Positions 39,628 through 64,000 of a stretch of 64,000 nucleotides of DNA are shown here, one piece after another. Source of the stretch: Syngnathus acus (lineage: Eukaryota > Chordata > Actinopteri > Syngnathiformes > Syngnathidae); assembly GCF_901709675.1 (NCBI RefSeq), contig NC_051089.1, forward strand, positions 6,321,476 to 6,385,475, read 5' to 3'. The position numbers were made by a program, and so were the translations under genes. The notes below the pieces were generated by a model. That model made no database searches. It had not been told where the DNA came from and worked only from the letters and a program-made list of their open reading frames with translations. Position 1 is the first letter of the stretch, and every line of letters begins with the position of its first letter.

Positions 39628-42600
39628 ATGGCGACAAAAGGTTTCAAGTACAACGCTGCCGATAAGGTAACGCTTGTTTAGAGCCGAGTTTCAAAGGCCG
39701 CTTCGCTTCGAGTGTGATTCTCGACAGCTTTGACGACTATAAAACGTCTTGTCTGGTTTTTATAATGTTGCTATCATAAACAAAAATGCGAATAAAATTA
39801 CGTCTACTGGACAAATTTCATATTTACAAATACTACAGAGTGATGTCATGTGAGCTGAATGTACAGTGTATTTGGAACTGGAACTCTGATAAACACTTTC
39901 TAGAGTAGACTAAAGAATATAAAAACAATTTCCTTCGGAAATTTGCCAAATGATGTATGAAGGTTTTTGTTTCTCCTTGTGTCACTCCTAACTTTTAGCT
40001 TTGTATTATTTATATTTACATGGATAGTAATGACATTTATTGAAGCTATCTTTTCTTTATCACTGTTCTGTACTACATTGGTGTTAAAGTAAAACCTACA
40101 GTGTTTAAGTGGTAAGGGGGGAAAAGTGTACATTTGTTGTTGTTCACCTGGCAGGAAATGTTGCCAATCCAGACGAATGGACTCCGGAAATCATCTCGAA
40201 CCGCCCCGGCTTCCAAGCGTCTTCGCTACTCGCCTCCTCTTTCTCCTGCTGCACCACGACACAAAAGTAAGGTGAGGTTCAATCAACATGACCTGCAACA
40301 AACAGAATGAAGGCAGTTCGGTACCCAAACAAGGTACAAATGCACCAAGATAATCTAAAAAAAAAAAAAAGGTTCCAGTGTAGTTCTGAATTGTTAAGGT
40401 TGAGCGAAGAAAGAAAAAGCATCATCTTTGTTTCATTTTTGTCCAACATCTTTAGAAGCGCAACATGGTAAACATACAACGCAAAGAAAAAGAGGACTCT
40501 TCCGATGATGAAAATAGTGACGGAGATGTCACAAATGTAAGTATCGATCAAATGGATTCAATGTTCATAAAACCTGTGCACAACGTTTGTTGTACGTTTG
40601 TCACGACAGGGTAAAGGACTCTCGGCGTATGAACTGGAGCGTCTGGAGAACATTAAGCGGAATCAAGCCTTCCTCTCCTCTATCAAGCTCCTTCAGGTAG
40701 ATCTCACGGTCATCTCAATTTTTTTTCTGCGTGGTTAATCCTTGGTTTGTGTCCCTGAAGGCATCCAAGGACTTAAAGCAACTGTCAGCAAAACGGCAGC
40801 CATCACAGAGGGGGCTGCCGAGGTATGACAACTATTTTCATTTGGTGTCTTTATGATTTGTTCCCCGATTCTGTTTCAAATCAATAAAGGTTTGAGCGAG
40901 TGTAGCCTCGTTGCATCTGCAATGCTCCTCTTTTGTGGTGGCAGGTCACTCCCAGTAGTAAAAGAAGTCCTCCCGCCTCGAAAGTCCCTGCGTCTCCAAA
41001 ACAAACAAGCAGAGGTCCTCACTCTTCCCCCTGAACCAAGAGGAACAGATACCGGAAAACAGGTTGAGCCCCAAAAGGACTTTCTTGCACTCTACCTCCA
41101 CTGTGTCTTTTCCATCGTCCGATGTGAGTTGTTTTGAATGTTTTCCCAGCACAAGAAGCCTGCAGGGCCTCTACCTATCGAGCCAGTCAACATGGCCGAA
41201 GGAAGCAAGCTACCGCCTCAAGTTCTCCAGCTCTGCTTAGAGGTAAGGACGCCAAAACAGGGTTGCAAAAAGGCTGGAAAATGTCCAGCAAATTCCATTG
41301 GGAATTGGATTGGAAATGTATTGCCTTGCACCCAAATGAATATGAAATAGAAGTTAATGAAATTTACTTTTCTCCTTTCAGGTGTCTTCAGGAGAAGGAA
41401 GAGTGGAACGTGATTTGAAAGAGTACGTTATTTTTATATTTTTACTCATGCGGTTCCAAATTGGCAAAACAAATACTGAGAAGTCAACTCTTTGTTAAAG
41501 GTACTGCTCTTCACTAAAGAAGATGACAATAAGTGAAGCCCGGGTGGCCAAAGTCGTGACGGGCCGCATTTTCTCAGCGGCCTTCCACCCTGCTTCCGCG
41601 AGTCTCCTGGCCGCCGGCGACAAGAGTGGCCAAGTGGGGCTCTGGAGTGTGGTGGGTTTTCTTTTCATTATTTTACATATGTCGGTAACATTTGTGTTTT
41701 TCTTTTTGACCAAAGTCTGCTCTCCTTTCCCTCTGTGATCCCTCCCTCAGGGTGCCGACTGGGGCAACGACGGCGTTCTGCTGTTTGAACCCCACGCTCG
41801 CCCGGTGAACTGCTTGGCCTTCTCCAAGGCTCAACCCGCTCAGCTGCTGACTCTCAGCTATGATGGATCCCTGCGCTGCATGGATGTGGAGAAGGGCGCC
41901 TTAGATGATGTGAGACATGTTTTAGTCCCTTTTGAATTTGAAGTGGGGAATCAATCGGAGATCGGCTCATATTTGAATCTCACAGGTGCGCTGTACGGAA
42001 GTGTATGTTGCAACAGGTCTGTCTCGACTGTGTTTGCCTGCCCGTCTCACAATTTGGAGGGATTTATGAAATAATTGTGCGTTTAGGTATACAACATGGA
42101 AGACAACCTGAAAACCTTCGACTTCCTGTCACATGATTGCTCGACGCTCGTGGTCGGGCACTGTTGTGGAAACGTCGCCATTGTGGACCGGCGTACACCA
42201 GGGTAGTGTATCGTTCTGTGCTGCACGTGTCTCTCTGAGGTGGTCATTTAATAAAGGTTATAACAAACATTCCTATGGCTGAGCAGAACGTCACACGAGT
42301 CTCTCCACTCACTGGACCCAAAGGTTCTACGCTGTGTCAGCGTCCATCCTGTACAGCAACAATACTTTGCCGTGGCTGAGAGCAGGTGCGGACGGTCGAC
42401 CGACGTAACGTGCATGTGTATCATATATATCGTATGTTCGTCATTGGCACGGAATTGATCTTCAGGGGTGTGAACATTTACGACGTGCGGTGTTTGATGA
42501 CAAACAGCCAACCAGTGTCCCAGCTCCAGGGTCACTCTTTAAGCATATCCAGCTGTTACTTCTCTCCATGCACTGGCAACAGAGTGGTCACTTCTTGTAT

Positions 42601-43332
42601 GGACAACTACATCAGGTGCGTGCTCGTCGTCACATCCATCCATCCGTCCATCCGTCCTGTACTTCATACAGCGGAGGGCTCCTCTCATGTCTTTTTTTGT
42701 AAACAGAGTATATGACACATCTGCCATGATCACCGAAGCCCCGCTGCTGACATCCATCAGGTACGTGTGTCCTTGGCGCAACGCATAACAATGCTGACTC
42801 AGCAACCATCATATATACTATTTTTACATTGCTTGGCTTAATGTTTATGGCCTAGAAGTGTTTTTCATTCAAATATTTATCAAAATGATGACTTCACTGC
42901 TTCATTTGCACCAGTTCGTGATAGACGTTCTGAGTCGACTTAAACCGATGATGGGAAAACTAAAAATATAAGAAATATGTCTGGAGGGATGAAGTGTGGT
43001 GATTTTCCTCGTTTTGGTACCCTTAGCAACTTGGTCAATGTTGTCAGTGGTAGAAGATGATTTATTTTGTCCGCAGCCATGACATGAGGACGGGCCGCTG
43101 GCTGTCCAAACTGTCGGCCGTGTGGGACCCCAAACAGGAAGACTGCCTGTTGGTAGGCAGCATGTTGAGGCCACGAAGGATGCAGGTGTTCCACGAGAGC
43201 GGTCGCCTCATGCACACGTTCGTGGACGACGAACACCTTAGCACGGTGCTGTCCGTCACTGCCTTCCACCCCACCCGAAACAGCATCCTGGGCGGCAACG
43301 CGTCGGGACGCCTGCATGTCTTCTCAGATTAA
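39628..43332 (+). CDS. wdr76: WDR76, WD40-repeat protein
   Basis: A nuclear WD40 beta-propeller protein of the WDR76 family, known to bind DNA or chromatin and to act with the CUL4-DDB1 ubiquitin ligase. Fifteen exons begin at 39628, 40155, 40456, 40610, 40761, 40945, 41150, 41382, 41501, 41751, 42087, 42287, 42466, 42707 and 43077; joined they give 540 residues (human about 626). The N-terminal 200 residues are basic and poorly conserved, with LSAYELERLENIKRNQAFL matching the family helix. The propeller begins near residue 225 (RIFSAAFHPA) and includes VVGHCCGNVAIVDRRTPGTS, GHSLSISSCYFSPCTGNRVV and TGRWL..WDPKQED, and ends HPTRNSILGGNASGRLHVF. It is next to frmd5 as in human 15q15. Several introns are under 100 bases. 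Confidence 0.95.
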
Positions 43333-43938
43333 AACCTCGCCACCCGTTTCAGCGATTACGTCGGTGGCAATCGTTCAAAGATCAGAGTTTAAAATAAGTT
43401 ACGTTTAGCAGAACCTAGTCCTTTATTTTTGTGTACCTTTTTCTAAATGAATTTTATACCAGTGCAAACAAATGTTGATGTTTGTGGTACGGTGCATAGG
43501 TTTCAAGATATTCTTTTAAACCTGATCCAATAATTAGCTGGCGTTCATTTCAAGTGTGACAACCTCAAGATGGCGCTGTCGACATACACGCTCACCGGGC
43601 CTCAGTCGAGAGCGCTGGTTATCACAAATTCCAAGATACTTAAGTCACACTAAAAGTTATTTATCAAATTTTGTTGTGGTTGTACTGTGTCGATCATTCA
43701 ACATTTTGAATAGTTCAACATCAGTCTCCACGTAGTATTTGTGGTTGCTTAAAAGGTTTTGAGTCGTTCTCGGGAATTAATGTAATTACTGTTGACACAT
43801 TTTCAAGTATGTTACTGGTCAGGCTACACATTGGATTATAAAATTAAGTGTTCTCTTTCCTTGAATTTGGTTGATTGGCCAAAATGTTTACCTCACGCTA
43901 CTTGTTTTCCCTTGTTTTGGTTGGTCGTTTTACATCTA

Positions 43939-43944
43939 AATAAA
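43939..43944 (+). promoter_or_regulatory. Candidate wdr76 poly(A) signal
   Basis: AATAAA about 607 bases downstream of the stop codon on the sense strand. Confidence 0.45.
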
Positions 43945-45833
43945 TACATGACACAACATTGCTGTCTGTTCCAAACAATGACTAAGATCGCAGTCATTGG
44001 CACATGTCAAGAATATATATTTATTCATAAACAGAGCACAGCAGTCTTCAGTTGACTCAATCTGTCTGGTCAGGAGGCAATAAATGTAGAAGACATGCTT
44101 ACAGACACTGTCCAATGTGCAGCGCCATGATGGATCGGAAGACGCACGTGCTGTAAGATCATACCATCAATCATACTATCTGCTCTCCACAGTGACATGA
44201 TGAACAGCAATCTGCATTCAAGAAAGAAGTCCTGGATTTGATTTGCTACCGACATCCATGGTCATGTGTCCGCTTCAAAACTTGCAAAGTAAGTCCACGA
44301 AGGGGCAATAAGCACAAATGAATTTGAATAACACTACAGAAACAGATCCTTCACACATGCATCCACCGGCCGGCCTTCTGAGAATCATCCAGTAACTGCA
44401 AAAAAACCTCAAATCTGATGATTAGGCTTCAAAACCCACACTATTGCTCTTTACATTGACATAATGAAGCAAAAATGTAAACCTAATGTGCATGGTTGAG
44501 CGCTCAAATTTTTGGTGGATACTGCAAAATCATATTCAGACTAAACTTGACAACGTATCACTGAATACATTAGGAGTTCATATTTGCTGACTTCAATTCG
44601 TTTATGTTGTCAAAATCAACCCAATGCTTGGTGACAAGGTAGAGCATTTCTACTCTTGGTGCAAATGATCACTTATGACATCATCGCTGACTCATGACAG
44701 GACAAAAGTAATGGGACACCTGGCCAGTTCATTCTAAGTGCTGAGAACAGTTGCTGGGGTTCCTCTGGGAAGACTTTCTACACCAAACACATACAAGTAA
44801 ACCTTGCGATGTGGGAACAGAAACATTGAAAGTTTACTATGAACAAAGAAAGATGTGAGGTGTCTCATTGTATTTTCCATTCCTATCATTGCATTCATGA
44901 CACAATTGATGATGTTTTCACGCTCGCTTAATCTGAGGAACGAAAGACAGTTGTTACAAATTTAAGTACCATTTTTTTTTCATTTATCCAGTCAAAGACA
45001 CTGCAGGCTAAGGCTAAAGCAACAATGAACACATTTCTTTGGTGTGGTGATAAAAGTAGCATTACAACAAACAAGACTTATCTGAGGCTCTATTGCGAGT
45101 CCATTCAAAGTCTCTACAGCGTAATAATGAAAAAAAAGAAACTTTTACCTAATAAAGAAAAGGCTGCTCTTCTACTCACCTGTGCACATTACAATGGCTG
45201 AGTAGTACTATTGCAAGTTGACAAGTCAAACACTTGACTAGCTGTTACACAAGATGTTTGTACAGTACATTGTACTGTATTCATGAGCATTATTTGGCTG
45301 CTAATTTGAGCTAAAACTTTCATCAAAAGTCTTTGGATGATAAAAGCGAATGGCAAGAAGTGCACAAAAAAGACTAATATTCGCCAAAATCACTTTAACA
45401 GTAGTGCTACATTTATTATTATGACATCCCGAATCCCTTTTCAACACATGGAAGGTTTTTAGTGCCCCAAATAAAATTAAATTACGAATTTGAATGAAAT
45501 GTAATTTATAAGTTAACTGATTTCTTTTTCAAATTAAATTTAAAAAACGCCTTATATTTTTACATTTGTATGTATTTCACTGTGGCACAAAAAAAATCCT
45601 TCCTGCTACACCAAAAATGATCATATAATTACCATTAACAAATTACTCTTCACCTCACACTTTCTCTCACCCTCAATGTCTGCTTGAAATGAGAACACAG
45701 CATCACTTCGATTGGCTTCCGCAACATTGTCTTATAGCTGTTACCTATCCTGACAATCTCCAGTATAAGAGCTACGACTAAAATTATGGACAATAATGTT
45801 CCGTTTCGATTGACACAGTCAGAGAGGCATCCC

Positions 45834-45839
45834 TTTATT
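45834..45839 (-). promoter_or_regulatory. Candidate frmd5 poly(A) signal
   Basis: TTTATT on the plus strand is AATAAA in the frmd5 direction, 370 bases after its stop. A more distal one lies at 44020-44025, so alternative UTR lengths are possible. Confidence 0.4.
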
Positions 45840-46208
45840 ACTAAGTTTATGTTGTGTTAACCCCGACCCCCACAACAGCGCCCAAAGAAAGGCATCAATT
45901 GTGTTACGCAAAAGGTCTTTATAACCCCCTACTTAATTGTTAGGTCCTTGAAAGTCTCAATCCAAATTGATCATTATATCTTCAAAAAAAAAAAAAAAAA
46001 ACTAATTTCCAAATATCATTTGAATTGGATGGTCACTATACTATAATTTCATTCGTGAATTACATTTCGAAATAATTGAAATGGACGTTGTGAAGTAAAA
46101 TAAAAGTGATCCCTGCCATAATAGCAGATGAAAAGAAAACATTGGACAATCCGTGGCTTGTGACATGGGGATAGCTAGGAAAAGGATGGCCATCTTCTTT
46201 ATCTCGTT

Positions 46209-61360
<15,152 letters not shown>

Positions 61361-61560
61361 CTTCCCAGCGGTCTGAAAACCGGACCGGGGAGGACGACGC
61401 GTGGCGCATGCATGCGAGTTAACGACGCACCGTGCTCCAGCACCTGGTCGGCGGAGGCGGCCGTGATGTGCGCCGATGGAGCATCTCCGACTGGCTGAGT
61501 GAGGAGTAGCATGCACGAGATTGGAGGTGCTGGCTGCTCAGTGGTCCTCGCTAAAGTGTC
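61361..61560 (-). promoter_or_regulatory. frmd5: frmd5 5' UTR and promoter region
   Basis: The roughly 200 bases upstream of the frmd5 start codon are the GC-richest local stretch, with several CpGs, no TATA box, and a poly-pyrimidine tract just beyond. This fits a CpG-type promoter. Confidence 0.4.
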
Positions 61561-63147
61561 ACCCCCTCCCTCCTTTTTTTTTCTTTCTTTTTTTTAACAC
61601 CACACCTTCCCCTCCTCACCGTGCTACGATTGAATGCATGCCTTTGCAGCCGCTGATAGAATAGCAGTCGTGACGGAATGGCACATGCGTGTCTATAATG
61701 ACAGTAACAACACACACTGCAATGTGCGCTTCAGGAGTTAGTCGCCACCCAAACATCTAAATGCGCAATTAAGTCAATTAAGCATTCAAACAAATAAATT
61801 AAAATTAGTGATATCTTTTCATTCAGACCAAATATGAGTACAAGTATACGTGCAATATGCCATTACGACTGGCACGTGATGGAAATTTGTTTCATGTTGA
61901 ACAAATATTGTTTAAAATGCAAAAGCATAAACTTTTTGTGAACATGGCGTTTAGATATGTGTCATTCAAATGAAACCATTCGCCACTACAAGAGGTGGCA
62001 AATTCCAGGTCCAGAAATCAAAATGCCTGCCACACTTTGGCTTTACGTGCTTCTGCTCAAGTGGCAGGTCTAGTCACTACTGACATTTTCACATCTAACA
62101 ACACAATTTGTCAAAGTCTTGCCTTTCATTTCACACAGAAAGCAGTCCATGCGTGACCTGTAAATTTAGTTGCTTGGTGTCGCAGCTTGAACACTAGGGG
62201 TCAGTATGTACACGAAGTAAACGCAGCGGGTACATAAACACACACCATATACACGTTCATTTAATTTTCAGGGTGAAATTCGGATTATTAAAGTAATGCA
62301 GCACTGACGCAGGCTGGGCTGCAAGCTGGGGCCTGTCGAGGGACTTGGAAAGATGGCACCACTGCTTTTACTGGATTCTAGCGACATCTAGTGGCCATTG
62401 TATACATCGCAAATACAGCGTGTGTGGCCACCACTGACGCCCCGCCTACATCGTCCTCTGATTGGCTAGCACACTTCCTGTTTCATAACTCAACAACGTG
62501 CCTGTTACCAAACAAATCGAGTACCAACAAGGATCGGTCGAGAGGAATAAAAGACGACTTTGTGTTGGATTTATTGACGTTGAATTTTTTTTTTTTTCAC
62601 GGTCAGTTTGTGTTCACGTTGACAAATTAATAGTGGCAGCAACTGGTTCAATCGCTGCATTTTAAAATGTAAAATTTGAAATGTCTGCATTGAGTCTTCA
62701 TGTCACCCACGAAGCATAGCAAGCAGGTTTTAAATCGTTTTTAAATACCTATGCAAGTTTAAATACTTTTGTTGGCGAAAGTGTAAATCAGAGAAAATAT
62801 CAATAAAATTAACTTGATATTTTTCTTCAGATTAACTGATCTACTAGGAACATTATATTTATTTTTATTTATCTTAAAAAAATATTTGATGTAAATGTTA
62901 CAAAAGAAAATAACCAATTTGAAATAGCTTGTTCTACAGCCCTTGAAACTACGTTCACCCATAATAATGAATGTAACCATTTTGTTCCATAATAGACATG
63001 CCAGACTTTTGCTATTCAATAATTGTTTTGGAGATGGTGCCGGTGTAACGGATCTTGTGGTTACTACAGTTCTAACAGTGACATATCTTCATTGCATTTT
63101 GTGACTATTTGACAGTTCTCACTTCATTGTATCTTGTGAACACAGAC
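61561..63147. other. Divergent intergenic region between frmd5 and cry5
   Basis: AT-rich spacer with no exon recognised. It contains two CTCF-like motifs (62191-62202 and 62383-62394). The last few hundred bases should contain the cry5 promoter, but no TATA box or clear D-box was found. Confidence 0.4.
62383..62394 (-). promoter_or_regulatory. CTCF-like motif between frmd5 and cry5
   Basis: GACATCTAGTGG fits the reverse of the CTCF core CCACYAGRKGGC with one mismatch. A weaker forward match, ACACTAGGGGTC, lies at 62191-62202, so the two face each other. Confidence 0.35.
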
Positions 63148-63624
63148 ATGGGGCACACATGCATCCACTGGTTCCGTAAAGGTCTGCGGCTGCACGACAA
63201 CCCGGCTCTGATGGCCGCTCTGAAGGATTGCAAGGAGCTCTACCCGGTGTTCATCCTTGATCCAAATCTCCTTGACAAGAAAACGGTGGGCATCAACCGC
63301 TGGAGATTCCTGCTGGGGGCGCTCAAAGACTTAGACTTCAGCCTCAGGCAACTCAACTCCAGGTAGATACAATCAGCATTACCACTATGATCATCCTAGT
63401 GACTAATATGTTTTCGGTCTTTGCTTTAGGCTATTTGTTGTCAGAGGCAAGCCAGAGGAGATGTTCCCCAAACTGTTCAACAAATGGCAAATAACAAAGT
63501 TGTCGTACGAGTATGACACAGAGCCTTACAGCTTGTCCCGTGACCAGAAGGTGGCCACACTAGCCAAAGAACACAGCGTGGAAGTCCTTTATAGAGTGTC
63601 CCACACACTTTATGACATAAACAG
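63148..63624 (+). CDS. cry5: (6-4) photolyase / cryptochrome family, 5' part only
   Basis: An FAD-dependent enzyme expected to repair UV (6-4) photoproducts using blue light. Two exons are visible: 63148-63362 and 63430-63624, encoding [20 protein letters not shown] and on to the family block SHTLYDINR, all within the N-terminal photolyase alpha/beta domain. DTEPYS..RD and LAKEH resemble animal (6-4) photolyases (zebrafish cry5) more than the circadian CRY1/2 proteins, which have DSEPF at that place. Exon 2 ends at a good donor (ACAG|GTGCTT) and no third exon is seen before the window ends, so the gene continues beyond 64000. The FAD-binding part is outside, so the choice between repair enzyme and signalling cryptochrome rests on similarity only. 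Confidence 0.85.
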
Positions 63625-64000
63625 GTGCTTGCGCTTCTCCCCCTTTTATTCAATGCAGAAACATGTTGGTCCATCTCAATACTCATTTTAGGAGTTCAAT
63701 TAAAAAGTACAACTTATTTAATACACTTACCACACAGTGAAATATTTGTCACTTTTGTTTTTACATTTTGATGCACTTTGATGAACTCTTATTTATTCAT
63801 GATAGTTTTTCTTCAGCATTTACGAATATAAATATTTAAATAAACACATTGTTATTGTTATATTTATGATTATACTCACAAATGCACAATAGTTTTTCAT
63901 CCCACGCATTTTCTAGCGGATTTAGATCTGGGCTCTGGCAAATTTTTCAATAGCCACTTTAAAACCAGGTAGTTCTACCTCCTCAGATGTTTCAGTCTCA
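63625..64000 (+). other. Start of cry5 intron 2
   Basis: AT-rich sequence with no acceptor plus exon matching the next photolyase block, hence read as intron continuing past the window end. Confidence 0.6.

Larger units (their letters stand above)
43333..46208. other. Convergent 3' ends of wdr76 and frmd5
   Basis: No coding exon recognised. AATAAA at 43939-43944 would end wdr76 about 600 bases after its stop. On the minus strand, AATAAA complements lie at 45834-45839 (375 bases after the frmd5 stop) and 44020-44025. A DNA-transposon-like block, GACAAAAGTAATGGGACAC, sits near 44700. Confidence 0.45.

Overview
This is a stretch of a vertebrate nuclear genome, most likely a teleost fish. It has multi-exon genes with GT-AG introns, long CA/CT microsatellites, many short DNA-transposon (MITE) relics, and proteins that match vertebrate families along their whole length. 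The species cannot be named from sequence alone. I rebuilt six genes and one microRNA by hand: every complete gene model joins into an open frame divisible by three. Gene order recalls two blocks of human chromosome 15 (RASGRF1-MIR184-TMED3 and WDR76-FRMD5). ||| Layout: 1-3352 CT-rich non-coding DNA with a candidate TATA promoter and 5' exon; 3396-6173 (+) znf710, an 11-zinc-finger protein; 9511-10963 (-) tmed3, a p24 cargo receptor; 11604-13510 (+) a retinol-dehydrogenase-like SDR, head-to-head with tmed3; 13511-23776 intergenic, with the mir-184 hairpin on the minus strand near 15.8 kb and a clear hAT element with a perfect 8-bp target duplication at 18.4 kb; 23777-37128 (+) rasgrf1, 27 coding exons; 39628-43332 (+) wdr76, 15 exons; 46209-61360 (-) frmd5, 14 exons with a 9.9-kb first intron; 63148-end (+) the first two exons of a (6-4) photolyase (cry5), running off the window. 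||| The genes do not form one pathway. The neighbourhood does show divergent pairs (tmed3/SDR and frmd5/cry5) and a convergent pair (wdr76/frmd5). The observations most worth checking are: mir-184; an unexplained 226-bp first-exon candidate inside the last frmd5 intron, which splices in phase to the transmembrane exon and has a perfect MEF2 motif upstream; two GC-AG introns (znf710 and the SDR gene); a perfect consensus estrogen response element in frmd5 intron 1; UPR-type TGACGTGG/A elements in the tmed3/SDR promoter; and CTCF-like motifs. I saw no prokaryote-type defence system, CRISPR array or intact autonomous transposon.
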